A stretch of 64,000 nucleotides of DNA from Anaerolineales bacterium UBA2200 (GCA_002327925.1 DCVA01000022.1:1-64000); one strand, 5' to 3'; positions 25,413-34,402 are shown, counted from the stretch's first letter. Notes: generated from the sequence alone by a model not told the origin. Numbers and translations: made by a program.

Positions 25413-26567
25413 ATGACTCTGTTTACCCGTGAACAACTCGAAGAGGAAGAATGGCGCCGTCTCTCCTCCTACGCGGTTCGCAGCGGCGGTTCGCGTGGGC
25501 GTATCCACCCGGAGGAGGAACATCCTTATCGCACGGCCTTCCAACGTGACCGCGACCGGATCGTACACACAACCGCCTTTCGCCGTCTGGAGTACAAGAC
25601 ACAGGTCTTTGTCAACTATGAAGGTGACTACTACCGAACACGACTGACACACAGCATCGAAACGGCTCAGATTGCACGCACCATGGCGCGGGTCCTTGGC
25701 CTCAATGAGGACCTGAGTGAGGCCATTTCTCTTGCCCATGACCTGGGACACACTCCCTTTGGCCACTCCGGAGAGGTAGCGCTCAACGAGCTGATGAAAG
25801 CGCATGGCGGCTTTAACCATACAGACCAGAGTCTGCGTATCGTAGAGTCCCTTGAGCAGCGCTATCCGCAGTTTCCTGGCTTAAACCTGACCTGGGAGGT
25901 GCGGGAGGGAATCGTCAAGCACACCACCGACTATGATCTCACAGAGGCACGTGAGTATGAACCACACAAAAGGGCGAGCCTTGAGGGACAGTTGGTGAAT
26001 GCTGCTGATGAGATTGCCTATACGACCCATGACCTCGACGATGGGCTGCGCTCGGGGTTGATCCAGGTGAGCGACCTGCATGAGGTCGATCTCTGGCGCG
26101 GAGCGATTCACAGCCTTGGTATAGAGGAGAATGGTTTCTCTGAAATGGCGCGCCGTAGGGCGGTGCGCTTCCTGATCAATGAGCTGGTTACGGACGTTAT
26201 TCGCACCATCGATAGCAGGCTGGCTGAGTTGCAGGTTTGCACTCTGGATGGTGTGCGCGATGCCCCTCATAACCTGGCGGGCTTTTCTGTCGAGATGACG
26301 CCGCAGAACCGGCAACTAAAGGACTTGCTTCTCGAACGGCTCTATCATCACTACCGAGTCATCCGTATGCAGGTGAAAGCGCAACGTGTTATCCGGCGCC
26401 TGTTCAGAGCATACCTGGAGGAAGGCCGGCAGTTGCCACCCGAGGTTCAGGTTCGAATGGCGGAAGGTCAACCTGAGCGCGTGGTGTGCGACTACATCGC
26501 GGGGATGACGGATCGGTTTGCCATTCAGGAATACCGCAAACTGTTCGACCTGGCGAGTTGGGAGTAG
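25413..26567 (+). CDS. dgt: dGTPase-like deoxynucleotide triphosphohydrolase (HD domain)
   Basis: This 384-aa protein has the dGTPase signatures: YRTAFQRDRDRIVHTTAFRR, the HD-superfamily metal ligands in RLTHSIETAQ and SLAHDLGHTPFGHSGE, and DEIAYTTHDLDDG. The family converts dNTPs, classically dGTP, to deoxynucleosides plus triphosphate, limiting dNTP pools. ATG 25413 follows GGGAGG. A TATAAT-like -10 lies at 25357-25362 with a weak -35. The gene is ended by a strong 12-bp hairpin and appears monocistronic. Confidence 0.92.
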   Translation: MTLFTREQLEEEEWRRLSSYAVRSGGSRGRIHPEEEHPYRTAFQRDRDRIVHTTAFRRLEYKTQVFVNYEGDYYRTRLTHSIETAQIARTMARVLGLNEDLSEAISLAHDLGHTPFGHSGEVALNELMKAHGGFNHTDQSLRIVESLEQRYPQFPGLNLTWEVREGIVKHTTDYDLTEAREYEPHKRASLEGQLVNAADEIAYTTHDLDDGLRSGLIQVSDLHEVDLWRGAIHSLGIEENGFSEMARRRAVRFLINELVTDVIRTIDSRLAELQVCTLDGVRDAPHNLAGFSVEMTPQNRQLKDLLLERLYHHYRVIRMQVKAQRVIRRLFRAYLEEGRQLPPEVQVRMAEGQPERVVCDYIAGMTDRFAIQEYRKLFDLASWE

Positions 26568-26568
26568 A

Positions 26569-26602
26569 AAACGACCCGGGGGTACTCCCTCCCGGGTCGT
26601 TT
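26569..26602. terminator. Strong bidirectional hairpin terminator
   Basis: A perfect 12-bp inverted repeat (AAACGACCCGGG at 26569-26580 and its complement at 26591-26602) with a 10-nt loop begins 1 bp after the dgt stop. Flanking A and T runs let it serve both dgt and the convergent gene at 26643-27689. Confidence 0.88.
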
Positions 26603-26642
26603 GAAGCAGGCAGCGCGGTAAAACCATAACTGGGTTGCCGGG

Positions 26643-27689
26643 TTAGCTCTCCTGCGTCTTGGGCAGGACCTCCAGCCTGGTGGCGAGTCTGGAGAAGATC
26701 GTGCTTGATGCATCGTCATAATCCAGGCCCGTGATCGTCGCGATCATTCTTAGATTCTCCGTCTCCAGGGTAATGACTTTGTCCTTCTCCGCCTGGACTG
26801 GTTGGCCTCTATCTGGAAGCTTGGCACTGAGCACTGCATCTGCTGCTACTCCCTCGCTCAACAATAGCCGGGTCTCAGTGTGAGCTTCGAGCTTGTCGAA
26901 CAGCCAGATGTCAAAAGCAGCAAAACGCCCAGGCTCTCCAAGTGTGCGGTCCAGGGCACTAATCCCGCACTCTCCCAGAAACTCGCCACTGGCCGACTCG
27001 ATGCCATAAGATACGTCGTAGGCTTCGTCCCCGGCATTGTACTCGGAGACGAACTGGGCAACTGAGGCGCCTTCCATGGGCAGGGTCTGCACCGCAGGCT
27101 CGTCCTCGACAGGGGTGGAGGTCTCCGGGGTAGCGGGGGTTGCACGCTTACGTCGCGGCTCCTTTTTCTGGAGCTGGGTCAGAAGCACGATTACCCCGCC
27201 AGCGAGAAGGGCCAGGAAGAAAACGATGCCCAGGAAACGCAGCGCGCTGCTGCCGCCGGACTGGGTCGGTTCGGATGTCGGCTCGGGGCTGGGCTCAGGG
27301 GTTATCGCGGCTGCAGGTAGGTTGAGCGCCGTAGCAAGCCGCTGCAAGCGGATAGCATCCTCTGCCTTGCCGGCCTGGCTGCGAGTTTGAGCTGCAGCCT
27401 CGATCATCACCGACAGGTCGGCATCCGTTTGCTCTGGCTTTTTCAGCGCCTGCAGTCGCTCCTGGGCAAACTGAGTATTGCCAGTGAGAGCATAGGCCTC
27501 AGCGACGAGCTGCAGATAGGCGTCCTGTTCATTGGATACCAGGTCGGATGGATCGGCATCCGTCCACTGCACTGGCCATACCCCCCAGCCGAAAACTACC
27601 AGGCCAATGATCAGGCCGAGGAGGAAGGCGATCAACACCTGAATGGACAGCGCCTTACGAAACCACGAACCAATGTCCTTCGCGGTCAT
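26643..27689 (-). CDS. Two-helix membrane protein, unknown function
   Basis: This 348-aa protein has one helix near the N-terminus (about 17-38). An alpha-helical, TPR-like external segment (about 55-130, with LVAEAYALTGNTQFAQERLQAL) and a Pro/Glu linker follow. A second helix lies at about 148-170, then a basic K/R-rich stretch and a C-terminal acidic globular domain (about 210-340) of unrecognised family. With two crossings both ends would lie on the same side, likely cytoplasmic. ATG 27689 has GGAGG upstream. No functional partner is evident; it ends at the shared hairpin with dgt. Confidence 0.65.
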   Translation of the reverse strand: MTAKDIGSWFRKALSIQVLIAFLLGLIIGLVVFGWGVWPVQWTDADPSDLVSNEQDAYLQLVAEAYALTGNTQFAQERLQALKKPEQTDADLSVMIEAAAQTRSQAGKAEDAIRLQRLATALNLPAAAITPEPSPEPTSEPTQSGGSSALRFLGIVFFLALLAGGVIVLLTQLQKKEPRRKRATPATPETSTPVEDEPAVQTLPMEGASVAQFVSEYNAGDEAYDVSYGIESASGEFLGECGISALDRTLGEPGRFAAFDIWLFDKLEAHTETRLLLSEGVAADAVLSAKLPDRGQPVQAEKDKVITLETENLRMIATITGLDYDDASSTIFSRLATRLEVLPKTQES

Positions 27690-27814
27690 CTCACACCTCC
27701 GCTGCGTATTCTCACCGGAGACCGGCTCACCGGTTCCATTCTAACATAATGCAGCCGGAATAACAAGCGCCCCGTGGGAACGTAGATCCTCCCCGCCCTC
27801 CAGGAGAGGGAGAG

Positions 27815-28876
27815 CTAGCGAGCCGGCAAATCTTTGCGGGTCTGCGTAAGCACCTGAACTCCGCTCTCTGTGAACAACACAATGTCCTCGATGCGCACCC
27901 CGCCCCACCCGGGCAGGTAGATACCCGGCTCTATGGTACAGAGCATTCCTGGCTCGAGGATGGTTGAGCTGAGGGGGGACGCCCGGGGGCCCTCGTGCAC
28001 AGCCAGGCCCACACCATGTCCCAGACCATGGCCGAAGTGATCGGCGTGGCCGGCATCCGCGATGACCTGCCGGGCCAGGGCATCGACCTGCTGACCGGTC
28101 ATGCCTGGTCTGGCGCCTTCCTCTGCGGCCAGCTGGGCGCGCAGCACGATGTCATGGATTTTTCGCAGCTTGTCGTCCGGTTCGCCCAGGCACACTGTCC
28201 TGGTGAGGTCGGAGTGATAGCCATCCACCTGCGCGCCCAGATCCATTACGACAGGTTCTCCCTTCTGGATGGGCCGGTCTTGAAGGACAGAATGGGGTTT
28301 GGCTCCATTGGGGCCGGAGCCGACGATCAATCCAAAGGACAGAGCCTCCGCGCCGTGGGTGCGCATAAAGCTCTCCAATTCCCAGGCGACCTGCTTCTCT
28401 GTCATTCCCACACGCATGATCTGTCTGATGTAGTCACAGGCTGCGTCGGATACGGCGATTGCTTTCTTCATTACTGCGAGTTCGTCATCATCCTTGATCA
28501 GACGCAGTCGTTCTACCACATCTCGCAACGGTATCCACTTTACGCCGCGGCAGGCAGTCTTCCATTCCTGGTACTGATCGAACGCGACGTGGGTACTCTC
28601 AAAGCCCAGTGTTCGGATATCATGCGTCTTGAGCACTTGCTTGAGCACGAGCGACAGCTTGCCTTCGACCTTCACCAGCTGAAAGTCAGGGGCTTCTTCC
28701 GCTACCTGTTCGTAGTAGCGAAAGTCGGTCAGTATCAAGGACTTATGAGGCGTGATAAGCAGGGCTGCCTCTCCGCCGGTGTAGCCACTCAGGTAACGCT
28801 GATTCTCCGGGCGAGTCACCAGCATGGCATTGAGTGCCTGCTCCCGCATGTACTGTCTTAGTCTCTGTACTCGCAT
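27815..28876 (-). CDS. Xaa-Pro aminopeptidase-like M24 metallopeptidase
   Basis: This 353-aa enzyme has an N-terminal creatinase-like domain (1-125) and a C-terminal pita-bread fold. The metal ligands are visible: VMDLGAQVDGYHSDLTRT (two Asp), HGLGHGVGLAVHE (His), EPGIYLPGWGGVRIEDIV (two Glu). It releases N-terminal residues ahead of proline in the cytoplasm; the size fits the short PepQ/YpdF-like group. It starts at ATG 28876 with AAGGAGG 7 nt upstream. It lies 32 bp after the recombinase gene and is likely co-transcribed with it. Confidence 0.9.
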   Translation of the reverse strand: MRVQRLRQYMREQALNAMLVTRPENQRYLSGYTGGEAALLITPHKSLILTDFRYYEQVAEEAPDFQLVKVEGKLSLVLKQVLKTHDIRTLGFESTHVAFDQYQEWKTACRGVKWIPLRDVVERLRLIKDDDELAVMKKAIAVSDAACDYIRQIMRVGMTEKQVAWELESFMRTHGAEALSFGLIVGSGPNGAKPHSVLQDRPIQKGEPVVMDLGAQVDGYHSDLTRTVCLGEPDDKLRKIHDIVLRAQLAAEEGARPGMTGQQVDALARQVIADAGHADHFGHGLGHGVGLAVHEGPRASPLSSTILEPGMLCTIEPGIYLPGWGGVRIEDIVLFTESGVQVLTQTRKDLPAR

Positions 28877-28908
28877 TGCCCGTCCTCCTTGGAAAAGGTG
28901 TAATGAGA

Positions 28909-29850
28909 TCAGGAATCCTCGTCAGGTGCGGCCAGGCGAGGTTCTTCCTTGTCCAGACGCGTTCTGGCTAGGGGGTGCGAACGCAGATAGACTTCGCGAG
29001 CACGGTTCTGGCTGATGTGAGTGTAGATCTGGGTAGTGCTGAGTCTTGCATGCCCCAGGAGCTCCTGCACGGAGCGCAGGTCAGCTCCGCCATCGAGCAG
29101 ATGCGTGGCGAAAGTGTGCCGGAGCGTGTGGGGAGATACCTTGCGCTCAATCCCTGACAGACGCGAGTATTTCTTTGTCATGGTCATTACACTTCGCGAT
29201 GTCAGCCGGCCGCCCAGGCGGTTGAGGAATAAGGCGCTGGTAGATATCTTCCCCACCAGCGCCGGGCGGCCGCGCTCGATGTAATCCAGCAGCGCCTTCA
29301 CCGCGGGATCGCCCAGCAGCACGATACGTTCCTTGGCACCTTTTCCCCATACAAGCAACTCGCGCCTGCGCGCGTCCAGGCTGCCAAGGTTGAGCCCTAC
29401 CAGCTCACTGACGCGCACCCCGCCTCCATACAGTACCTCGAGCATGGCACGATCCCTCAAACCCAGGGGACTACTGACATCGGGAGCTGCAACCAGTGTC
29501 GCCGCGTCAGGCTGGGAAATTGCGCCGGGCAGGCGTCTGGGCAACTTGGGCGAGGAGACGACCCGAAAAGGATTGGTGGGCACGATCTTCTCGCGCACCA
29601 GGAAGTGGCCGAACGAGCGCAGTTCGGACAGTCGCCTGGCGACACTGGCTTTGGCGAGGCCCTGGCTGTTCAGCCAGCCTAGGTAGCGGCGCAAGACAGC
29701 TCGGGTCACCCCATCCCAGCGCTCAACCTTCTCCTCCTCCAGGAACTGGAGAAACTGGTTTATCTCGCGACGATAGTTGGATATGGTGTAGGGCGAGGCG
29801 TTGCGTTCGGCGATGAGATAGTTCAAAAAGCGCCTAAGATCCCTTTGCAT
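28909..29850 (-). CDS. Tyrosine recombinase of the XerC/XerD type
   Basis: The 313-aa protein has the SAM-like N-terminal core-binding domain (1-90) and a catalytic domain with the full set of active residues: R146 (GVRVSEL), K170 (GKGAKER), H241 and R244 (HTLRHTFATH), H267 (LGHARL), Y276 (TTQIYTH). Size and motifs match chromosomal dimer-resolving Xer proteins rather than phage integrases, and no att-like repeats or cargo lie nearby. ATG 29850 follows GGAGGG with a 5-nt spacer and overlaps the end of topA by 17 bp, so translation is coupled. XerC versus XerD cannot be decided. Confidence 0.9.
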   Translation of the reverse strand: MQRDLRRFLNYLIAERNASPYTISNYRREINQFLQFLEEEKVERWDGVTRAVLRRYLGWLNSQGLAKASVARRLSELRSFGHFLVREKIVPTNPFRVVSSPKLPRRLPGAISQPDAATLVAAPDVSSPLGLRDRAMLEVLYGGGVRVSELVGLNLGSLDARRRELLVWGKGAKERIVLLGDPAVKALLDYIERGRPALVGKISTSALFLNRLGGRLTSRSVMTMTKKYSRLSGIERKVSPHTLRHTFATHLLDGGADLRSVQELLGHARLSTTQIYTHISQNRAREVYLRSHPLARTRLDKEEPRLAAPDEDS

Positions 29851-32308
29851 GTTCGCCCTCCACCCGGAAGACGAGCTGGCACTTGGTGCATTTGGTGGTG
29901 CCTTTTCCCGCTTCAGTGACCAGACCGCCGCATTTGGGACAGGGCTCGCTGAGAGGACGCTGCCAGACACTGAAGTGACAGTCTGGGTAGTTGGCGCAGC
30001 CATAGAAGACACGCTTGTTGCGCGTTCTTCTCTGGACCAGGTCTCCACCGCACTCGGGGCAACGAACACCGGTCTTGACCAGGTAAGGCTTGGTGTTGCG
30101 GCAGGCGGGGTAATTGCTGCAGGCGATGAACTTGCCAAAACGCCCCACCTTCACCACCATGGGGCTGCCACACTTTTCGCACGTGAGGCCCGTCGGTTCG
30201 GAGGGCATTTCCATCTTCTCGATGTTCTGCTCTGCCTGCTCCAGGGACGCTCGAAAAGGCACCCAGAAATCCTGCAGCAGGCCTACCCAGTTGCGTTGCC
30301 CTGACGCGACACGGTCGAGATCGTTCTCCATGTGAGCTGTAAACTCAATGTCCACGATATCCGGAAAGTGCTTCACCAGAAGGTCATTGATAGTGAAACC
30401 CAGTTCGGTGGGCCTGAGGTAGCGGTTTACGCGCTCAACGTAGTCGCGTTCCTGGATTGTGGAGATAATCGGGGCATACGTGCTGGGTCTTCCGATGCCG
30501 TGCTTTTCCAGCTCGCGGATGAGCGTGGCCTCCGTGAAGCGAGGGGAAGGTTGGGTAAAGTGCTGTTCCGGGATCAATCGCAAGAGGTCGAGGGGATCAC
30601 TGGTTGCGAGGGGAGGCAAAACACCGGCGTCCGTTTCGGTTGGATTGGTCTCGTCACTTGCCTCGTCGTAGACCAGCAAGAACCCGGGAAAGGCGACAGT
30701 GGACCCTGTGACCCGGAAAAGATAAGGCCATTCTTCTGCCATGGTGCGCGGGATCACACCCGACGGAAGAGACTGCCCTGGAAGCAGGCGGCCTGCCTTG
30801 ATGTCAACAGAGGTGACATCAAAGATGGCTGGACGCATCTGGCTGGCCACGAATCGGCGCCAGATGAGTTGATAGAGCCGCTGCTGATCTGGATCGAGAT
30901 AGTCTTTGATAACCTCTGGCTCTCGCCACACAGAGGTAGGGCGGATGCACTCATGTGCTTCCTGAGCGTTGACGGTTCGCGTCTTGTAGCTCGGCGCTCG
31001 CTCTGGAACCTGGTCCGCTCCGAATCTCTTGGCGATGAAGTCTCGAGTCTGGGCTACGGCCTCAGGGGCAATATGGGTAGAGTCCGTACGCATGTAGGTA
31101 ATCAGCCCAACGCGTTCGCCCTTCCCTATATCCTGGCCCTCATAGAGTTGCTGGGCTATAACCATGGTGCGCCTGGCAGACATTCCGAGTTGGCGAAACG
31201 CATCTTGCTGGAGGGTGCTGGTTATGAAGGGGGCATAAGGTCGGCGTTGTCGTTTGGACTTGCGAACGTCGTCAACTACATAGGAACAGCCCTGCAGATC
31301 ATCGACAATGGCCTGTGTGGCAGGCTCTTCTTTCAGGTCAACGTCTTGTCCGCCGATCTTGTGCAGCCTGGCAACAAAGCTGGGGCGCGGGCTGACGAGA
31401 CGCGTATCCTGCTTGGCCAACTCGGCGCAAATGGACCAGTACTCGACTGGCACAAAGGCCAGGATTTCGCGCTCACGCTCCACAACCAGCCGAACGGTAA
31501 CGGATTGCACTCGCCCCGCCGACAGCCGGCCGCGGACCTTGCGCCACAGTAAAGGGCTGATCTTGTAGCCGACCAGGCGATCCAGAACTCGACGAGCTTG
31601 CTGTGCGTTGACCAGGTCCATGTCCAGATTGCGCGAATGCGCAAAGGCGTCTCGCACTGCCTGCTCGGTGATCTCGTGGAAGACGACCCTCTGAGAGATA
31701 TCTTCGGGAATGGCAGCCGCTGCCATGACGTGCCAGGCAATCGCTTCTCCCTCGCGGTCGGGATCCGTCGCCAGAAAGACCTGCACTGCCTGAGCGGAGG
31801 CCTGCTTCAAGCGTTTGACAGTTGCTCGTCTTTCCTTGGGCACGGTGTAGGTTGGGGCAAAGTTTTTCTCCACGTCGACGCTGAGCTTGGAGCGCAACAG
31901 GTCCCGAACGTGGCCGACCGATGCCTCCACCCAGTAACCCTTGCCGAGGTATCGGCCGATAGTCTGCGCTTTTGCCGGTGATTCGACGATGACAACCCGG
32001 GTATTGGCGGGAAGATGCACATCTGCGCTCTGCGCACGCTTGCGGGCGCCGGAGGCGGATTTGGTCGACGTCCGGGGCTTCACTGGTCGTCTTTTGGCCT
32101 CTCGGGAAGGTCCAGCAAGTGATGAGTGAGCTGGCGTGGAACCCATTTTGAACACACCCGATCCGCAGACTGGACACTTGCCGCGGGTTCCGGGACTCCC
32201 TCTGGCTGTGTAAACGGGCTCGGGATGCTGAAGTGGCCGCTTCTGGCGGCACTTGAGGCAGTAGGCAAGCACTTCTGTGCAAGAGGACGGGGTTTCACTG
32301 GCAACCAT
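29834..32308 (-). CDS. topA: DNA topoisomerase I with N-terminal zinc ribbon
   Basis: This type IA topoisomerase relaxes negative supercoils. The ~824-aa chain begins with a ribbon (C17-x2-C20 ... C45-x2-C48) resembling DUF5679, then a basic linker (about 70-100). The Toprim domain follows (VVIVESPAKA; FLATDPDREGEAIAW). The catalytic tyrosine is near residue 405 in GLITYMRTDST. Three C-terminal zinc ribbons complete it (CEKCGSP...CSNYPAC; CPECGG...CANYPDC; CPKCGG...CTKC). The N-terminal ribbon is unusual for TopA. The ATG sits only 6 nt after a -10 box, implying a leaderless mRNA. A longer frame starts inside the promoter and was rejected. Confidence 0.95.
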   Translation of the reverse strand: MVASETPSSCTEVLAYCLKCRQKRPLQHPEPVYTARGSPGTRGKCPVCGSGVFKMGSTPAHSSLAGPSREAKRRPVKPRTSTKSASGARKRAQSADVHLPANTRVVIVESPAKAQTIGRYLGKGYWVEASVGHVRDLLRSKLSVDVEKNFAPTYTVPKERRATVKRLKQASAQAVQVFLATDPDREGEAIAWHVMAAAAIPEDISQRVVFHEITEQAVRDAFAHSRNLDMDLVNAQQARRVLDRLVGYKISPLLWRKVRGRLSAGRVQSVTVRLVVEREREILAFVPVEYWSICAELAKQDTRLVSPRPSFVARLHKIGGQDVDLKEEPATQAIVDDLQGCSYVVDDVRKSKRQRRPYAPFITSTLQQDAFRQLGMSARRTMVIAQQLYEGQDIGKGERVGLITYMRTDSTHIAPEAVAQTRDFIAKRFGADQVPERAPSYKTRTVNAQEAHECIRPTSVWREPEVIKDYLDPDQQRLYQLIWRRFVASQMRPAIFDVTSVDIKAGRLLPGQSLPSGVIPRTMAEEWPYLFRVTGSTVAFPGFLLVYDEASDETNPTETDAGVLPPLATSDPLDLLRLIPEQHFTQPSPRFTEATLIRELEKHGIGRPSTYAPIISTIQERDYVERVNRYLRPTELGFTINDLLVKHFPDIVDIEFTAHMENDLDRVASGQRNWVGLLQDFWVPFRASLEQAEQNIEKMEMPSEPTGLTCEKCGSPMVVKVGRFGKFIACSNYPACRNTKPYLVKTGVRCPECGGDLVQRRTRNKRVFYGCANYPDCHFSVWQRPLSEPCPKCGGLVTEAGKGTTKCTKCQLVFRVEGEHAKGS

Positions 32309-32314
32309 GGGGCT

Positions 32315-32342
32315 ATTGTACCACAGGTCCAATGTTATGCAA
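32315..32342 (-). promoter_or_regulatory. topA promoter (leaderless start)
   Basis: Minus-strand TTGCAT (32342-32337), a 16-bp spacer and TACAAT (32320-32315). The predicted start of transcription is at or next to the ATG at 32308. The -35 overlaps the last codons of lipB, which separates topA from the fmt-HPr-lipB unit. Confidence 0.65.
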
Positions 32343-33039
32343 AGGGGACTGGTCGAGGGTCACCGCTCGCGTCGCACATGCCCAACAGCCGCGCTAGCGA
32401 GGTCTCATGGGTGGACAGGCAAAAGACGCGGCCGAAGTGAAAAACCACGCGTTGTCGCACCAGAACCGGATCCACTTCCGTGCCAAGCTCAAACTGCATG
32501 GACGTGATCCGTACGTCGGTTAACCCACAGGGGACAATGAGCTCAAAGTGATTGAGGTCGGGCGCCACGTTGATGGCGAAACCATGATAGCTGATACCGT
32601 GCTCCACCCGCGCACCTAGGGCCGCGACTTTGCGTGGGCCGATCCAGACGCCGATCAGCCCCTTGCGCCGCTCAGCCCGGAGCCCAAAGTCGTCAAGGGT
32701 GGAGACAATGACGTCTTCCAAGGAGTGCATATAGTCCGATACGCTCAGGTGGTGGTCGTAGAGTGAGACAATCGGGTAACCAACCAGTTGGCCGGGACCG
32801 TGGTAGGTTACGTCCCCTCCGCGCTCCACGCGGTGTACCACGATGCCAGAGCGCACGAGGGTGGCTTCCGAGGCCAGGATGTGTCGAGCGTCCGCATTAC
32901 GGCCTAGCGTAATCGTGGGTTCGTGCTCAAGCAGAATCAGCACATCCTGGAGGTGCCCCTCTTGGCGTGCCTTGACAAGGGAGTGCTGCAACTCCCAGAT
33001 ACGCTGATAAGGTTCACGCCCCAGGTTCAGGACAAGCAC
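32335..33039 (-). CDS. lipB: Octanoyltransferase LipB
   Basis: LipB moves octanoyl groups from acyl-carrier protein to lipoyl domains, the first step of lipoate synthesis. Signatures are complete: RGGDVTYHGPGQLVGYP, GPRKVAALGARVEHGISYHG (catalytic Lys) and LIVPCGL (catalytic Cys). GTG 33039 is preferred: it has AGGA 4 nt upstream, starts 22 bp beyond the HPr stop and gives a normal ~234-aa protein. An earlier TTG (33120) would overlap the HPr-like gene by 59 bp. The protein runs on past the usual C-terminus with an extra ~30 residues. LipA is not in the window. Confidence 0.93.
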   Translation of the reverse strand: MLVLNLGREPYQRIWELQHSLVKARQEGHLQDVLILLEHEPTITLGRNADARHILASEATLVRSGIVVHRVERGGDVTYHGPGQLVGYPIVSLYDHHLSVSDYMHSLEDVIVSTLDDFGLRAERRKGLIGVWIGPRKVAALGARVEHGISYHGFAINVAPDLNHFELIVPCGLTDVRITSMQFELGTEVDPVLVRQRVVFHFGRVFCLSTHETSLARLLGMCDASGDPRPVPFA

Positions 33040-33061
33040 TACATCCTGGTTCTGAGCTGGC

Positions 33062-33373
33062 TCAGCAGCACCGGGTGGCTGACTGGGAGCAATCAGAGGG
33101 TTGCTCTTCCGGTTCGCCAAAGTTACTCTCTACCAGACCCTGCAGGGTCTTCACTGCCTCTTCTTCATCCTGACCGGTGGCGCGTATCGTGACCTGGGAT
33201 CCCATAGTAGCTCCCAGAGTGATCACAGCAAGGATGCTTTTGGCGTTCGCCTGGCGTTCGCCCTTGGATATCGTGATGGTTGAGGCGAATTTCTTGGCGG
33301 TCTGCACGAACAAAGCGGTACGGCGGGCATCCAGGCCCACCTTGTTGCGAATGATCAGCGTGACTTCTTGCAT
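33062..33373 (-). CDS. HPr-family protein lacking the phosphorylatable histidine
   Basis: This 103-aa protein has the HPr beta-alpha fold, including NKVGLDARRTALFVQTAKKF and AKSILAVITLGATMG. In PTS HPr the sequence is GLHARPA; here the active His15 position is Asp15 and Pro18 is Arg. It therefore cannot accept phosphate from enzyme I. The regulatory serine position (S46 in KSI) is kept, as in the Bacillus Crh protein. A polar 15-residue tail follows the domain. The gene lies between fmt and lipB, not with PTS genes, so a regulatory role is more likely than sugar transport. The ATG is preceded by AGGAGG at a long 14-nt spacing. Confidence 0.85.
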   Translation of the reverse strand: MQEVTLIIRNKVGLDARRTALFVQTAKKFASTITISKGERQANAKSILAVITLGATMGSQVTIRATGQDEEEAVKTLQGLVESNFGEPEEQPSDCSQSATRCC

Positions 33374-33413
33374 GAGTGGTGTCAAATCCTCCTGGCATTG
33401 GTGTTCAAAACAA

Positions 33414-34343
33414 TCAATGAAGAACGGCGCCCACAAGACCGCGTTGGCCGCGCGCGAACTCCTCGATAGGCAATGGGCGTCTCCCCGCAAGCTGGACCAT
33501 GTCTAGAACCAGTAGCCCCTGACCGGTGACAACGGCGAGCTTGGTGGCTGCTGACACCACAGTCCCCGGCGGCAGGTCTGACGGCTCGGCCGAAGCAGGG
33601 TGAGCACGCAGAATCCTGAGCTGACGTTCACCCCAGTGGCTAAACGCGCCTGGCCAGGGGTGGAAGGCGCGCACCTGACGCTCGATCATTTCCGCAGGAA
33701 GAGCCCAGTCAATGAGGCCGTTCTCACGCTTGAGCATTTTTGTGCAGGTAGCCAGTGAGTCGTCCTGCTTCCGGGGAGTGATCTGACCAGAGAGCCAGGC
33801 CGGGAGGGTGTCCAGCAACAGACGTGAACCCAGGGACGCCATCCTCTCTGACAGAGTAGCCGTCGTGTCATCCGGAGCGATTTCCAGGCTGGCCTGGGAG
33901 AGAATCGGCCCTGTGTCCATGCCGGCATCCATGAGCATGATTGTGATACCCGTCTCCCTGTCCCCCGCGAGAATAGCTGCAGCGATCGGTGCTGCTCCAC
34001 GGTGGCGCGGCAGGAGGGATCCATGCACGTTGACGCAGCCATGAGGGGGAAGCGAAAGGATGGAAGGGGGCAGTATCTGTCCAAACGCGGTGACGACTAT
34101 CGCCGAGGGGTTGAGTGAGCGAATCTGCTCGACCACCTCCGGGTGGCGTACCCTGGCCGGCTGAAGTACAGTGAGCCGGTTCTCCAGTGCGCGCATTTTG
34201 ACGGGGGGAGGACAGGGTATACGCCCTCGGCCGGCCTCGGCATCCGGCTGAGTGATGACCGCGGCGATCTCGTACCGCCCTATCAGCGCAGAGAGAACTG
34301 TCTCTGCAAATGCAGGCGTGCCCATAAAGACGATGCGTTCCAT
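33414..34343 (-). CDS. fmt: Methionyl-tRNA formyltransferase
   Basis: Fmt formylates initiator Met-tRNA. The 309-aa protein has MGTPAFAE at the N-terminus, the catalytic N-H-D set (NVHGSLLPRHRGAAPI and MDAGMDTGPI), and a C-terminal OB-like domain. It starts at ATG 34343 with AGGA upstream, and a TTGGTG/TAGAAT promoter lies 30-60 bp ahead. It heads a unit with the HPr-like gene (40 bp gap) and lipB. The partner deformylase gene begins near the right edge of the window, about 30 kb away. Confidence 0.95.
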   Translation of the reverse strand: MERIVFMGTPAFAETVLSALIGRYEIAAVITQPDAEAGRGRIPCPPPVKMRALENRLTVLQPARVRHPEVVEQIRSLNPSAIVVTAFGQILPPSILSLPPHGCVNVHGSLLPRHRGAAPIAAAILAGDRETGITIMLMDAGMDTGPILSQASLEIAPDDTTATLSERMASLGSRLLLDTLPAWLSGQITPRKQDDSLATCTKMLKRENGLIDWALPAEMIERQVRAFHPWPGAFSHWGERQLRILRAHPASAEPSDLPPGTVVSAATKLAVVTGQGLLVLDMVQLAGRRPLPIEEFARGQRGLVGAVLH

Positions 34344-34373
34344 GCTGATCCTATCCTCTACCTAACCATGGTT

Positions 34374-34402
34374 ATTCTATCACGGGGGAGACCAGTCACC
34401 AA
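34374..34402 (-). promoter_or_regulatory. fmt promoter
   Basis: Minus-strand TTGGTG (34402-34397), a 17-bp spacer and TAGAAT (34379-34374), about 30 bp upstream of the fmt ATG. Confidence 0.6.

Noticed and set aside
27995..28861. 288-codon plus-strand frame opposite the M24 peptidase
   Set aside because: Antisense to metal-ligand motifs of a real gene, no ribosome-binding site, no recognisable protein.
28909..29850. Tyrosine recombinase as integrase of a mobile element
   Set aside because: Sequence and position beside topA fit housekeeping XerC/D; no attachment repeats, excision genes or cargo.
29851..30138. N-terminal extension of the tyrosine recombinase
   Set aside because: It would lie within the zinc-ribbon coding part of topA and is low-complexity; ATG 29850 has a good ribosome-binding site.
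30332..31552. Long open frame (about 400 codons) on the plus strand inside topA
   Set aside because: It lies antisense to the conserved topoisomerase core; its translation shows no domain or start site. A codon-bias shadow.
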